Part shown: one piece after another, positions 1-11,439 of the stretch
Position numbering within the stretch: position 1 is the stretch's first letter
How the letters are laid out: each line of letters starts with the position of its first letter
Origin: Coptis chinensis
Lineage: Eukaryota; Streptophyta; Magnoliopsida; Ranunculales; Ranunculaceae
Direction of reading: 5' to 3'
NCBI GenBank assembly: GCA_015680905.1
Contig: CM027377.1
Location: 6,968,501 to 7,032,500 of the forward strand
Length of the DNA stretch: 64,000 bases
Made by a program: the position numbers and the translations under genes
The notes under the pieces: model-generated
Told to the model about the DNA's origin: nothing
Database searches by the model: none
What the model saw: the letters and a program-made list of their open reading frames with translations, nothing else

Positions 1-936
1 CCGACTATGTTAGTACCAGTGTTCAAGTTCGTGGAAATATTATACATGCCACACCCTTGTAGAATTTTTTACTGTGACTCGAGGCCTGGTAAGGCATGCA
101 TGTATAACATTTAAAAGTAACCGTGACAAATGATTTATCTACATTCCATATAGATATGAAAACTTATAGCTTTCCGACTATGTTAGCACCAGTGTTCAAG
201 ATTTCGAACGGAATGTCGAAATTTCGCCGGATATTTCGGTTTTTAAAGAAATCGGAAAATACAACATAGGGTCGAAATATTAATCATTCCGAAATTTTGT
301 CGAAATCAAAATTTGACATGGGTCGAAATATGGTCAATTTCGGTTTTTGGATTTGTTGGAATTCAGAGAATTCCGAAATCCCGAACTATGGTTAGTACTC
401 AAGAACCAGAGTTCGAGATACGAAATTAATCCTAAATGATTGATCAGTGACTGCAGAGATAATCAATTAATTTGCACCAGTGGCTAATCATGTTTGACAG
501 TTCTATCAAAGAAAAATAATCAAAATTTTCTATCACTGCGTAAACAAACAAATAATCAAAATAAAAATTTTAAATGATAGGGGCAAGATTCATTTCATGA
601 TATGACCTATGGTAAAAGAAGGAGATCATGTCCACAAAAAACAAGGAGAATTCAAAGTTTCTAGGTGAGGGATGTTAATTTTGTGTAAAGATAAGGATGT
701 AAACCGAACCTATATACATGAAATAACTAAATAAGCCATGAACTCCTCTCCAAATTGAACGCTACATCATTTTTCATTAAGTGTGTCAAAAGACATCATT
801 CAAGGTAAATGATCCAAAAACCATACAACATAATTAATATAGATAGGAAAAATTAATGTGTCACTTTTTCCAATTGAAGTGCTATACCAACGTTATTACT
901 TATTAGTGGAACAGCACGCAATTGGGAATTACTTAC
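1..936 (-). other. Intron of the kanadaptin-like gene, with repeat debris
   Basis: This stretch lies downstream of the donor site at 936-935 of the minus-strand kanadaptin-like gene, and no further exon of that gene was recognised, so it is most simply part of a long intron leaving the window. A 27-bp phrase starting CCGACTATGTTAG occurs at 1-27 and again at about 174-200. Positions 209-385 are dense in TCGAAAT and TTTCGG words on both strands, which looks like decayed repetitive DNA. No other coding signal was seen. Confidence 0.5.
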
Positions 937-3900
937 CTAGCTGGGATGAAAGCCCAGTCATGTAAGTATCAAGAGCATCTCCACCATCAGCCCCACCCTC
1001 AATCTCATTGATACTCTTAGTCTTTTCGCTTATTAAACTTCTTTTGTTCTCCATCTCCTTCATGATGACATCTTTTTTGTCCAGAAGACTATCGGCCGTT
1101 TCAATTGACTGGTGTTCACCTGCTTTCTGCGTAGCAGATTTCTTTGTCCGGTCATAGAAATCATCATCATCGCTGGAAAAAATAAACTCGTAAGTATCCA
1201 TTCTCCAGTAAACCATGAAATATTACCTTCATAATAAGACATCACCATTTGTAACACGCAAACTGACTTCACCATTTAGGTATAATAATACATAAAACTG
1301 CAGCATATAACACAGCTACACGTGTTTTTAAATTGGATGATAGATAAGTAGTTTGGTTTATGATAATTAATTGTAAACATAGTGTTAAAATTGAATGAAC
1401 ATAGCAGTGACATTGGTCGGGATGTGAATCACTACACTATATGATAGCCGAACTTCCATAACCCCCAATCAAATAGCCTTTTTTTAAATTTCCCTCTTTG
1501 TACAAATTAGAAGCACCTCCCTCACGTCACTACAATTACAATCAGCTCCCTCCTTTTTAAATAATTTAGAAGAACCTCTCTCACGTCACTAAAATTATAT
1601 AATTATCCCCACTTTTTAATAATGTAGAAGAACATCCTTATGTCACTGAAATCATAAAATTAGCCCCCTAACAATTTTATGCCACTTCTTGAATTAGAAT
1701 TAGAATAACAATTAGAAAACGGAAAACCATGCTACCTATCTATCTCAAGCGGGGTTTGAAGAATCAAAAGAAACCGATGCATAGCACGGTTCACGTACTT
1801 GTTTTCACATAGAAATAACAAACTAAAGGATCACAATATGCAATGATATTCATTACAAAAAGGGAGATAATTAATAAGCAGCTCAATCACCTTGGTGCTT
1901 CATCTTCTTCCTCCATAGGTGCTCCTTTTTTCTTGCTGCGAACTTTTCCAGAGCGTGCACCTATACTTTCTTGGATACTTTCATTCAGAGTCTCTTCCAA
2001 GCTCTCGAGCTCTTCCAGAATCTACGCATTATACACAGGAAGTGGTTAGCAATAACAAGTCATTTGAGAATGAGAAGAGGGGAGGGAGGTTTTGGAGGTG
2101 GGATGGAAGTTATCTTACCTGGGCAGTTCTTTGCTCATTCCGGGCAATCTGAGTTTGTTGGCCTTGTGTTAACCCACCTTGAGAAATGTCTTTAACTCTA
2201 ATAGCATCGATCTCTTTTTTCATATTTGCAATCTTTAAGTCAAAGGTCCATGTATCAGTAAAGCATAAAATGTTACAATCAACAATCAACAAAATATTAT
2301 CAACATCACGCAAATATAAAAGAACGACAGGGGAGGAGGGAGAGGGCAGGACACATTCTAGCTTCAAGATGATACAAAAAATCATCAGGTTGTGCTGAAA
2401 CTTCCGTTAATTTTGAAATTAAATTGTCCTAAGAGAACATGCATGTGCATTCTGATGGCATTTTTCAACCATGTTGACTTGGTTCCACGAGAGTAAGACT
2501 CAACCATGTTGGCCTATATTGGTGCAACAGTCACAACAAGACTATTGAGTCGATAAGACACTAAATCCTGTCATAGCCAACGTGTAAGGGACAGTATTGA
2601 ATAATGTCAATATTTGTGTTCATATAGAATTTTACAAACTGTATTTTATTTATTTAATATGTGTAACAAGTGACTAAAAATCCTATATTACATACAAAAA
2701 ATTGGCTTCTATTAGCACATCAATTAGAGTCAATCAAGACTTGAGATATGAACCACCAAAACATTTTGAAGAGTCATTGCAAAACTTTAGTGCTCAACAG
2801 TGATAACAAACGTAATATGACATTAGTAGCTGTAACGAAAAAACTATGATTCTCAGCAAACAAGAAGCTATGCAACAAACAAGTTTCATGAATACAAAAT
2901 GAACCTTAACCGCATCAAACATATAAATAAGGGCCAACGAGAGATATTGTTCTCTTGCGTGTATGATATCCTACAACTAGACATATTATTTTTGTTGCAA
3001 TAAATAGTTCAATAAGTCAAATTTTCATAGAAATAGTTAGCCCTTGCCTTCTCAATTCTTTTAATGACTTTCTCGCGGGTTTTTTGCTGCCTCTCTGTAA
3101 GCTGTCCTTTGTAGGTTTGCCAAGTTACTTCTTCTACATCTTCCTGGAAGTTCAAAACCGACTCCCATTAGTTACATTAAACATGCCCCAAAGTTAGCAT
3201 TGCGAAAAACAAAATCTAACAAAAGGATATACAGAAATCAGGAAACACGTATTAATAATCTGCATTAAGAAGTAACAATCAACAGATAAAAAACAATTAA
3301 ATCAAATCTAAAAACAAACGATATGTCCATTAACTAAATAAGCTATCAAAGTCTGTATACAACGAAATAAAGAAATTATGTCCTTGAGGATCGATATGTT
3401 TATAGTTAAGAAGCATCTAACAATATGTCAGGAGAGCACTTCTCAGACTACAAATATGTAACTCCCAATGACGCTCCTACAGATTAGAGAAAAAAATAAT
3501 TCAAGGAAACAAAAACTGGACGTGAATTGGATCTACAAGATTTTTGAACAGAAAAGTTTCTCCTTATTTTTATTACGGCAAGAAAATTCCACAAACCTCA
3601 GCTTCTTCAATTGCATCCTCTTCCATACCCCATGAGATGCCATCGGCTAGAGCTGCTTCCTGTTTCGCTCGTAGAATAGAAGCTTCACGATCATGCATCT
3701 CCTCTCGAACCTTAGCAGTTCGAACCCTCTTCAAGTCACCTTCCTACAGCAAGAAGCCACTATTGAATAACTCTAACAGTAGTATTTAGTTTGATCAACC
3801 AAAGAGAATTTATTGATTATTGTCTCATTGTGAAAAAGCTACCAAAACTGTGGTTAACAACCAAAATAACTGATTTTTGAAATCTTTGTCTTAGTTTGAT

Positions 3901-5510
3901 CCTATGTGCCAAGGAGACTTCATTGTCTGGGAATTTGTCGTGCCAGATACATGCAGGTACAAGCTAAAGATTTGTAGACATAATGGTTAAGAGTCAGATA
4001 CTTAGTAGTTAGTGCCCATGTCTGAAACCTTTTCAAGTCAAAACTCATGGAGCTGAAAGTCAGTTCTGGGACTCAACTATAACCTCATAGAAAAAATGCA
4101 AAGAGATTATTATACTTCTACTTCACAAACGCACGAAAAAAAAAAGTGATAATTTTCCTTCAAACATGCTTTGTCCGAATCTCAGACCCCTGTAAACCTG
4201 AAAGCAACCCGATTAAAGTATTTCTACGTCTCTGGTTTATGGCGCACAACAGACAAATTTGATGTTAATAGTAGTCCCATTCCTTAGTATGTGTGTAAGT
4301 GCAAACAGACTGCTTCTGAAAGAGCACTATAGAGAACGAAAACCATATTTCAGGCTTTATAAACCAACATCATTCAATGAAACTCTTCTGCTAGTGTCAC
4401 AATTCACAAAATCGTATTGGCAATGTGTCTTACCGGTGGCATCAACTCAGATGGTCCTTGGAAGATATACAATCGTGATGAGCTGGGCAAAAAAAAAAAG
4501 AAAAAAATTAGAGAAACTAGATGAAAAGAAATTAAACATAGAAACCACAATCTAAATAAGACACTTTAACTTCATTTGCTTTACAGAATCAATCAATGAA
4601 GGTAAAATTTCTGAAATCGATACGGATATGACCAAAAGAAGAATTGTGTGCATCAAAAATGGAACATTGACATTCCATGTGAGCCTAAAAAATAAAGAAA
4701 ATATAATATAAAAGAACACATGATTAGTAGTACAACATTTTGAGGCAAAAACACATTAGAAGTAGTACTCACTGTCCAAATCGTATGACATCACCAACAT
4801 GCAACTCGGTGTACACCTTTTTCTTCACCTGATAGAGTGTTAAGACATTATAAACAAAACAAAAATAAGACTTGTACAGACGATTTAAGACTTATACCTG
4901 ATTCTTGTTAACAGAAGTGCCATGTGTACTCCCAAGATCATATACATATGCTTCTCCACTCTGTTTGAACTGCACGACTGGGAACAACAAACGATATAAG
5001 TTGTCAAAGATTCAGTATAACTTTATCTCATAAAAAAAAGGGGGGGGGGGACAACACACACCTGCATGGAATCGGGATATAGTAGGATGGTCGAGAACAA
5101 AGTCGCATAAATCCACACGTCCAAACATATAAGCTCCTTTTTTCGAACTATAAATAAATAAATAAAAAAAGCGTCAACATGCAGCATTTATTAAATAAAA
5201 AAAAAAAAAAAAAGTGGGTAAAGAAAGTATACATGTCGAATTGATCGATGATGGAACCGTCTTTGAGAATCTCAAGGGAGTAAGGATGGCAAGGAGGTTC
5301 ACTCCAAGGTGGAATTGTGTACGGAAGAGTGATGCCACCTGGCAAGTCATCTACTAGTATCGGTTTAGATTCTTCTTCGTTAGTGAGAGTGGTGTTGGTT
5401 TCTTCTTCTTGAATTGGGAATTTAGGAACTGGGGGTGGATCCATTGGAACCTTGTTCTTCATTGTCGAGGTTTCCTCATTTTTGGGAGGTGAACAAGTAG
5501 GTGGGCCCAT
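937..5510 (-). CDS. Kanadaptin-like FHA-domain protein (SLC4A1AP homologue), 5' ten exons
   Basis: Ten exons can be joined in phase on the minus strand: 5510-5233, 5147-5062, 4977-4898, 4828-4773, 4482-4434, 3743-3597, 3143-3048, 2232-2119, 2021-1891 and 1172-937. The ATG at 5510 opens a proline-rich N-terminus. An FHA phosphopeptide-binding domain follows across exons 1-5, with its GR in YMFGRVDLCDF, the SRFHAV strand and the GSTHGT turn. Exons 6-8 carry the kanadaptin-type motifs ADGISWGMEED and DISQGGLTQGQQTQIARNEQ, and exon 10 has the acidic SDDDDFYDRT motif. Splice borders are GT-AG except intron 7, which uses GC at 3047-3046. The exon order and motifs match the plant SMAD/FHA protein related to mammalian kanadaptin, probably nuclear, whose plant function is not well defined. 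The 3' end lies beyond position 1. No frame disruption was seen, so the gene looks functional. Confidence 0.88.
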
Positions 5511-6036
5511 TTTGTCAGGCGGTGGTGGTGTGGCTTCGCTCCCAATTTTTTTTTTTCTTTTGTTTTATGATGGGCCAAGGATTCGTGTTTGAGGCTTTTA
5601 GCAGTTTAAAAAGCAGGACTAGCTTTGGGCCTGTGGACGTTAAATTGACGCATTTTCGGGACTCATCAACATTTTCTCTCTTCATCTCTCTTAAATCTTA
5701 ATAGCAACAAAAATTATTCCTTCTTCCATCCTCACTAATTCAACTAGCAATTAGCACGTGCTTTTCACGTGAATTATCTTTGTTTAATTTTTTTTCTATT
5801 CACTTTTTTGTGGTAGGGTCCAACAACAAAAAGTAAACAGTGAACAAACAGACAGAATTCAGAGACAGAACTGAACAAACAGTTTTGTCACAGAAAACAA
5901 ATAGAAAAATATATATATATTTAGAACTGATTTTTAGTTTGACCAGGTTAGATGGTTATATGGGATACGTGTCCATAAAACAGCAGTTGGCAGAACAGAG
6001 TTATAGTTTAAACAGCTGAGTCGCCCAGGCCATTTA
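5511..6036. other. Upstream spacer of the kanadaptin-like gene
   Basis: This non-coding stretch lies directly upstream of the ATG at 5510 and must contain its promoter and 5' leader. T-rich tracts and a short TA run near 5910-5920 are visible. No clear TATA box could be assigned, and no ORF here looks coding. Confidence 0.4.
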
Positions 6037-6642
6037 TCAAAGACCATAAATATTGAGTAGTTGAGAATGCTCCTAGTGACCCACGTCAGCCCCTTTTTTT
6101 TCTTTGAGACCGACACATCATATTTTACAATAATTCGGCATAAAAAAAGGCAAATCTACTCTCTTTTTTGCCGATTTCTAAAAAACAAAACCCCTTCTTT
6201 CTATACTCTCTTTTCAATTGCACAAAACACCTCCAACTCTGCAAAAAAAAAAAAATTCATTTCTTCAAACCCTCTCTCTTACCAATATTATTGAAGTTTC
6301 AAGTCTCTCTCACACACAAAAAAAAAAAAAAACCTAACTTGATAAACATTAAGAAAAAGGATATCGGAAGAAGTTATAAAGTTGAATCCAAGAGGCGATT
6401 CATTCCTTCCAAGTATATCTCTCTCGCTCCCACTAACCCCATTTCATTCTCTAATCGAATCAGAAGACGAACTCTGAAGATATGCAGAAAAAGAACGCAC
6501 TTTGAAGAAATTATACAAAGTGAACGTTGCTGTCTATTCTTAAATCAGGTACTCTCTCTCTCTTCAAATCAAATTATCTCTCTCAAATTAATTGAACGAT
6601 GTTTATAGTAGACATGTGAAAAAACAGATAAAAGGAACGCAC
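6037..6642 (+). repeat. TCAAAGACC module, copy 1, with pyrimidine-rich leader
   Basis: A shared sequence starts at TCAAAGACC (preceded by A) and runs through TGAGTAGTTGAGAATGCTC and CCACGTCAGCCCC to about 6150. It is recognisably the same as the starts at 10662 and 49630. Beyond it lie CT-rich and A-rich tracts that read like a 5' leader, but no convincing protein. The A|TC border is what a Helitron 5' end would show. The ORFs in this stretch are low-complexity. Confidence 0.55.
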
Positions 6643-7849
6643 CTCTATGTTGATAAGAATTCCAACCGACTTGGAGGCTTTGGCAAGGACCAGGAACTCA
6701 GCGAGTGTAGGGAGTTTGCCATTGTTCTTATTTGCTCGGTTTCTTGCCATTGTTCTTCCGATACTGCTATTTGTGCTGGAAAAACAAATACCAAAATGAG
6801 TGTGACAACATTCTTCCTCAAAAAGATTAATGGCAGGAGGAGTTCATGAAGGTGATCTACGATCATCTTATGTGTATTTGGTTAGTTATAATCTTTCTCA
6901 TTTTAGTTACATAAACAGGAGCGTGATTTATTTAGGTTGGAGTACTTATTTATGTAAAGCTCTTAATGATTTTCAAATTTAGAAAAAAGACAAGACATTA
7001 CTTTTCCATCAGCATCAACTTTTCATTTCATTGAGGATATTTTCTCAAGCACCAATAATTACGTTTTGGCATCTTAAATAATTCTAGACAGGTATAATCA
7101 TCAAACACAAGTTTGGATGACATACGAATATATTCATTCAAATACAAAATACCATTGATGAGGATGAACTTACACTTTAAACTTTGAATTTCGCTTGTCG
7201 TTAGGTCAAATGAAAATTAAATATTCCTGTCTTTGATTGGATTTCAGGGACCAAAGAAGCTCGGGCCATGAAAGTAGTCACTGCAGTTGTGTCACCCGTG
7301 AGATCTACTGAAGCCAAACAGAAAGGAATTTCATGCTTTGACATTTGGACTGAGCAATCTATTGCATCAGCACCATCTCGGATTGCTTGTTGATAAGCAA
7401 GATTGCTGGAAGCTGCATAGACTCCACTTGCTCCATTGTGGGATATGACCAAGGGATCTACAAAATCATATAAACATAAGAGTGAGCTCCCTTATCCACT
7501 CAATTAGTTTCCTAAAAGAGCTGAAAATAAGTATGTCACCTCTTACAACCAACATTTTCTGGTTATGTGCCAAGCAAGCTGAAGGACATGAACCGTTGCA
7601 AACATCAGATGAGATGATATGAGTAACGGTACTTCTAAAAGCTTCTATTGAGTATTTCTACAAGAAATATAAAGAACAAAACAATAAAAGAGTTTAATAG
7701 ACACAACTCACCAATAGCCTCAGATGCAGTCGGAGGGAAGTTTGTAAGCACTCCATCAACAACAAACTCTGAATTATCGACGAACTGCAAGTACTCTTTC
7801 GTGGGGTCATAGCTGTAGTTAAAGCTTCTAGGCATATCATTTGCAAAAC
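6643..7849 (-). pseudogene. GDPD-like (SHV3/GDPDL-type) gene remnant, three exons
   Basis: Three consecutive exons of a glycerophosphodiester phosphodiesterase-like protein survive. Exon 7849-7712 encodes FNYSYDPTKEYLQFVDNSEF and ends in FPPTASEAI. Exon 7457-about 7174 encodes ISHNGASGVYAASSNLAYQQ followed by DGADAIDCSVQMS. Exon 6775-6643 encodes LPTLAEFLVLAKASKSVGIL. Splice sites and phases between the first two still match. The second exon has a short insertion near 7195 that breaks the frame just after the GIFNFHLT segment. The 5' and 3' parts of the gene, including the signal peptide and the second GDPD domain, are absent. The family acts at the plant cell surface in wall organisation. 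This copy is a truncated relic, perhaps captured by a transposon, since it lies between two TCAAAGACC modules. Confidence 0.82.
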
Positions 7850-8581
7850 CTGCGACAAATCTTTCTTTCTTTCTCTAATGTTATCAGTGGCCGAAACAAT
7901 CTTCAATTTCATGCTTCCGTTTTATTCAGTACCTAGAGGTTGTTATTGGCCGGAACAAGCTTCAATTTCACAGGTTTGTATCTTCCGTAAAAAAAAGATG
8001 CTTCTTTAATTTAATTAGTATATTGGTTGATGCATTTTTTGTATGAAATTTATTGGCGATGCTAAGGGTTTGTTTATGATATGCGTGTGTTAAAAAAAAA
8101 GTTTTGTGAATATTTCATTCCTGTTGGGGTTGAATTATTAAGTGAGGAGTTTTAGTTGGTTCAGTTGATTAGATTTATAAGGGATGAATGATTCATTTTT
8201 TTTTATCAATATGTGTTACTACGATTGTTAAAGGACTTTTGTGAATTTCCTAAGAAGAAACATTAAATACTTATATAGTTATATGGTCTTATAGCCAACC
8301 ATCAGGTATATATTACATCAGTTACCAAAAAAAGGTATATATTACATCATCTTCAATACAGTCATGTTATTATCTTTATAACATGACAACCACAATCCTT
8401 ATGATAATGATAATGATAATAATATTATGGATCCCACGCCAAAGACCATAGAAAGGAAAGAAGCAAGCAGGACCACCCCTCCCCTCTTACAGGCTTACTA
8501 CAAAGGTACATACCCCATGCCTCCATTACTGAAACTTCCTTCAGTAGAAGCCTCGAAACCAATCTCAGGACTAGCCACACA
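7850..8581. other. Non-coding spacer
   Basis: This AT-rich stretch lies between two gene relics. A short repeated TGATAA/GATAAT run occurs near 8402-8424. No ORF, RNA or terminal repeat was recognised. Confidence 0.4.
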
Positions 8582-9106
8582 ATGCCAGCAATAACCATGA
8601 GTGATCGAACTCGATCCATACTGAGGTCACGCCTTGACTCGGCATTTCAAATTGGACTAGCATGCACCGTAGTAGGCTACATTACCCTATTTGGTCCACT
8701 CACTCTCCAACACATGTTAGCATTCCTAGCTCTATCATATGTGACTGTAATCCTTATTGTATCCGAAGCAACTCTTGGTGACGCTTTGCGCGGTTGTTGG
8801 AATGCCGTCTACGGTACTGTCCAAGGGTGCTTCCTGCTATGTTCAGTCTGTGGGTGCTTGGACCTGCAAGGTTCTCTGTTACTACTATTGTCATTACAGT
8901 GACATTGATCACATTTGCTATCGTACTGCTTGAGTCCACACACGCTATAGCTAAGCGGATTGCATTGGCTCAGATAGTTATTCTATACGGTGTGACTTCT
9001 ATTGAAGGTGTACTTCATCCGGTACACGTAGTAGCCTGTACGGTCATTGGGGCCTTTGCTTTTGTGATGGCATTGTTGCTGCCCTTCCCTCGCCTCGCAT
9101 GCTACG
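8582..9106 (+). pseudogene. FUSC-family (aromatic-acid-exporter-like) membrane protein, first-exon relic
   Basis: The first exon of a plant FUSC-type membrane transporter is present in two frames. The first part, from ATG 8582, contains RSRLDSAFQIGLACTVVGYI and SYVTVILIVSEATLGDALRG. Near 8825 one base is missing, and the protein continues in the next frame with MFSLWVLGPARF, ESTHAIAKRIALAQIVI and FPRLACYE. The exon ends with an intact GT donor at 9107. No later exon follows before the Tourist-like element at 9330. Family members are plasma-membrane proteins with an N-terminal bundle of helices and are poorly characterised in plants. With a frameshift and no downstream exons, this copy cannot make the full protein. 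Confidence 0.78.
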
Positions 9107-9329
9107 AGGTACTTATTAGTTCATCTCTACAACTTAATCTCCAGTGCTATTTCTAAGCCTCTGACACTTCTCGACTCTTTTTGAGTAGAGAGTAAATCTG
9201 TTGTGACTTGGAAATAATTTGCTCTTTTTTTCTGATTGGTAGATGACCATAATATTCATTGTCAATGCTATCCCACTAGAAGTCTAGAACTATGAATGCA
9301 AATTATGACAGACGCGTATATGAGAGTTA

Positions 9330-10241
9330 GGGGCTATTTGTTTTTTTGTGTTAAGTTATAAGAGGGTCTTATAAGACCATGTGTTATAAGAGGGTCTTAT
9401 AAGATGGTCTTATAAAGTGGTTTGTTTTTTATTTTAAGTTCCTCTTATAAGCACTTGTAAAAATAGAAAAAACAAATACATGACATCTTATAGATGGTTA
9501 TTTGACAAATATAACCCTACTTTACATCACATTTAACTTGAATATATTAATTTGAAACAAACGTATAGTTTGATTTTTGGTTTCAAATCAATTTTAATAA
9601 TTAAAATATCGATTTTAGGAAACTACCTTAATTGGCAGTAGTGGTGGTAGTGGAGGTGATGATATTGGTTTTAATAGCACGGTGATGGTGGTGGTAGTAG
9701 AAGTGGTGGATGTCTTAATAGCACGGTGGTGGTGGTGGTGGTGATAGTCTTAATAGTACGGTGGTGGTGGTAGTAGAGGTGATGATATTGGTCTTAATAG
9801 TACGGTGGTGGTGGTGGTGGTGGTGGTGGTGATAGTCTTAATAGTACGGTGGTAGTGGTGGTGGAGATAATGATGGTGGTGGTAGTGGTGGTGATGGTGG
9901 TAGTGGCAGCAGTGGTGGTGGTGGTGGTGGTAGTCGGTGGTGGTTAGGGTAATGGAGTTATTTGGAAAATAAGATAATGAAAAGGGAAGAAGAGAGAAAT
10001 GAGGCTAGGGGTATATGGACGGGGGGTGTTTGTGTCATTTTTCAAGTTATAAAACTTATAGAATTGAAGTAGATCCAATTTTGGTACTTATAGAATTGGA
10101 GCCTCTTATAAGACATTTCTAGTAGAATGCCTCTTATAAGAGGCAAAAAACAAACCAAAAAAATGTCCAAAATCACTGGCCACATCTTATAAGAGGTTAT
10201 AAGACCTCAAGGTCTTATAAGAGGCAAAAACAAATGACCCC
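9330..10241. mobile_element. Tourist-like (PIF/Harbinger) non-autonomous element with GGT-rich core
   Basis: The element begins GGGGCTATTTGTTTTT and ends AAAAACAAATGACCCC, imperfect terminal inverted repeats, and is flanked by the trinucleotide TTA at 9327-9329 and 10242-10244. That target site is typical of PIF/Harbinger elements. The motif CTTATAAGA recurs in the subterminal regions on both sides. The core (about 9640-9950) is a variable-number repeat rich in GGTGGT, with a recurring CTTAATAGTACGGTGG phrase. It carries no transposase and is 912 bp long. Confidence 0.8.
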
Positions 10242-10244
10242 TTA

Positions 10245-10661
10245 GGGATGGTAGCTGCTGACAAAATCATGTAACCATATCACATGGGATAGGGGTCGGG
10301 AATCAGAAGTGTGTTCCAATGGTTGAAGTTTTAAATTCACGGAAATGTTATACTATAAAGAGAATGTCACCCAGTATTTTTGATGTTGTGCAACACCGGT
10401 GACCACACGAATGTAGATTGTATAACAAAATAGTATCTAGCATGACATTTCCAGTGCCTTGTTGATTCTATTTACCGCCTGATGTGATAGCGACTTTACA
10501 GTTTTCTGGATCCCTATCACCTTTGTTAAGACCTGATAGAGAACTTGCAGGGTTAGGAGATATTGGCAATATATGAAGGTTGTAGGGGATTTGACATCGG
10601 GTGTTGTGGATATTTTGGGCCATGGTTACACGCAAGTATCAATAAATCATTATGTTACATA
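10245..10661. other. Non-coding spacer
   Basis: This stretch lies between the Tourist-like element and the second TCAAAGACC module. No coding or structural signal was recognised. Confidence 0.4.
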
Positions 10662-11434
10662 TCAAAGACCATTAATAATGAGTAGTTGAGAATGCTCCTA
10701 GGAAGCCACCTCAGCCCCCTTTTTTTCTCTGAGGTGGACAGCTCGGAACAGCTCAGCTTTTCAATGATTCGGCTGAAAAAAAAACAAACTCACGCCCAGT
10801 TTTGGGAACTGTTCGCATAACAATCTGAAATAAAAGAAAAATATAAAAAAACCTTTCGTCAAAACTCAAAACCCCACCCGGACCTTTACCAGAAAAAAAA
10901 AAACAACTTTCTTCAAAACAAACCCGAAACCTCCAAACTCTCCATTATTCTCTCAAAACATACAATGATATAGCGAAAAGAAGGACAAGCTTTGGACTCG
11001 CCTTCTCAGATATAAGATTGTAACCTCAATTTCTTGAGATGAGAAACGATTTGAACAATCTGTAGTTTGAAGACTACAGTTGGTCATCTAATTACCAAAA
11101 AATTCGATTCATTCTTTAGGGTTTCTAAATTAAACAATCATTCGATCCATTGTTTTCTCCAATAAAAATACACAATGGTCGCGAAACCTCGCGATCCAGT
11201 TACTGGTGTTGTTCTGAATATTGGTTACTTTTATTTTTTGGAATGGAGCTCGATTCTTTTTCTCCTCAAGACCGTATTTTACAGGTAAATCAATTTTTCA
11301 TCTACTCAATTATGGACACGTGTATGTTTTAATTTTTAAGTTCCCAAGTGAGGTATTTGAAGTTTCTTTTTCAAATTTTGGTTATGTTTAATTCTTACAT
11401 GAGTTGTAAAAGGTTTTAATGAAATTGGTCTTTA
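10662..11434 (+). repeat. TCAAAGACC module, copy 2, with gene-start-like segment
   Basis: The module starts TCAAAGACCATTAATA, again preceded by A, and is followed by GAGTAGTTGAGAATGCTC and CAGCCCC, then the weaker shared stretch CAGCTTTTCAATGATTCGG. Downstream lie A-rich and CT-rich leader-like tracts and an ATG at 11174 that opens a short frame running up to a possible donor (ACAG|GTAAAT at about 11285). The short peptide was not recognised. The layout matches copies 1 and 3: a common start followed by unrelated downstream DNA. Confidence 0.5.
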
Positions 11435-11439
11435 ATAAT

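Noticed and set aside
5148..5232. Extension of the first kanadaptin exon to 5148
   Set aside because: It reads through a GT donor into a Phe-rich intron translation; splicing at 5233 restores the FHA domain.
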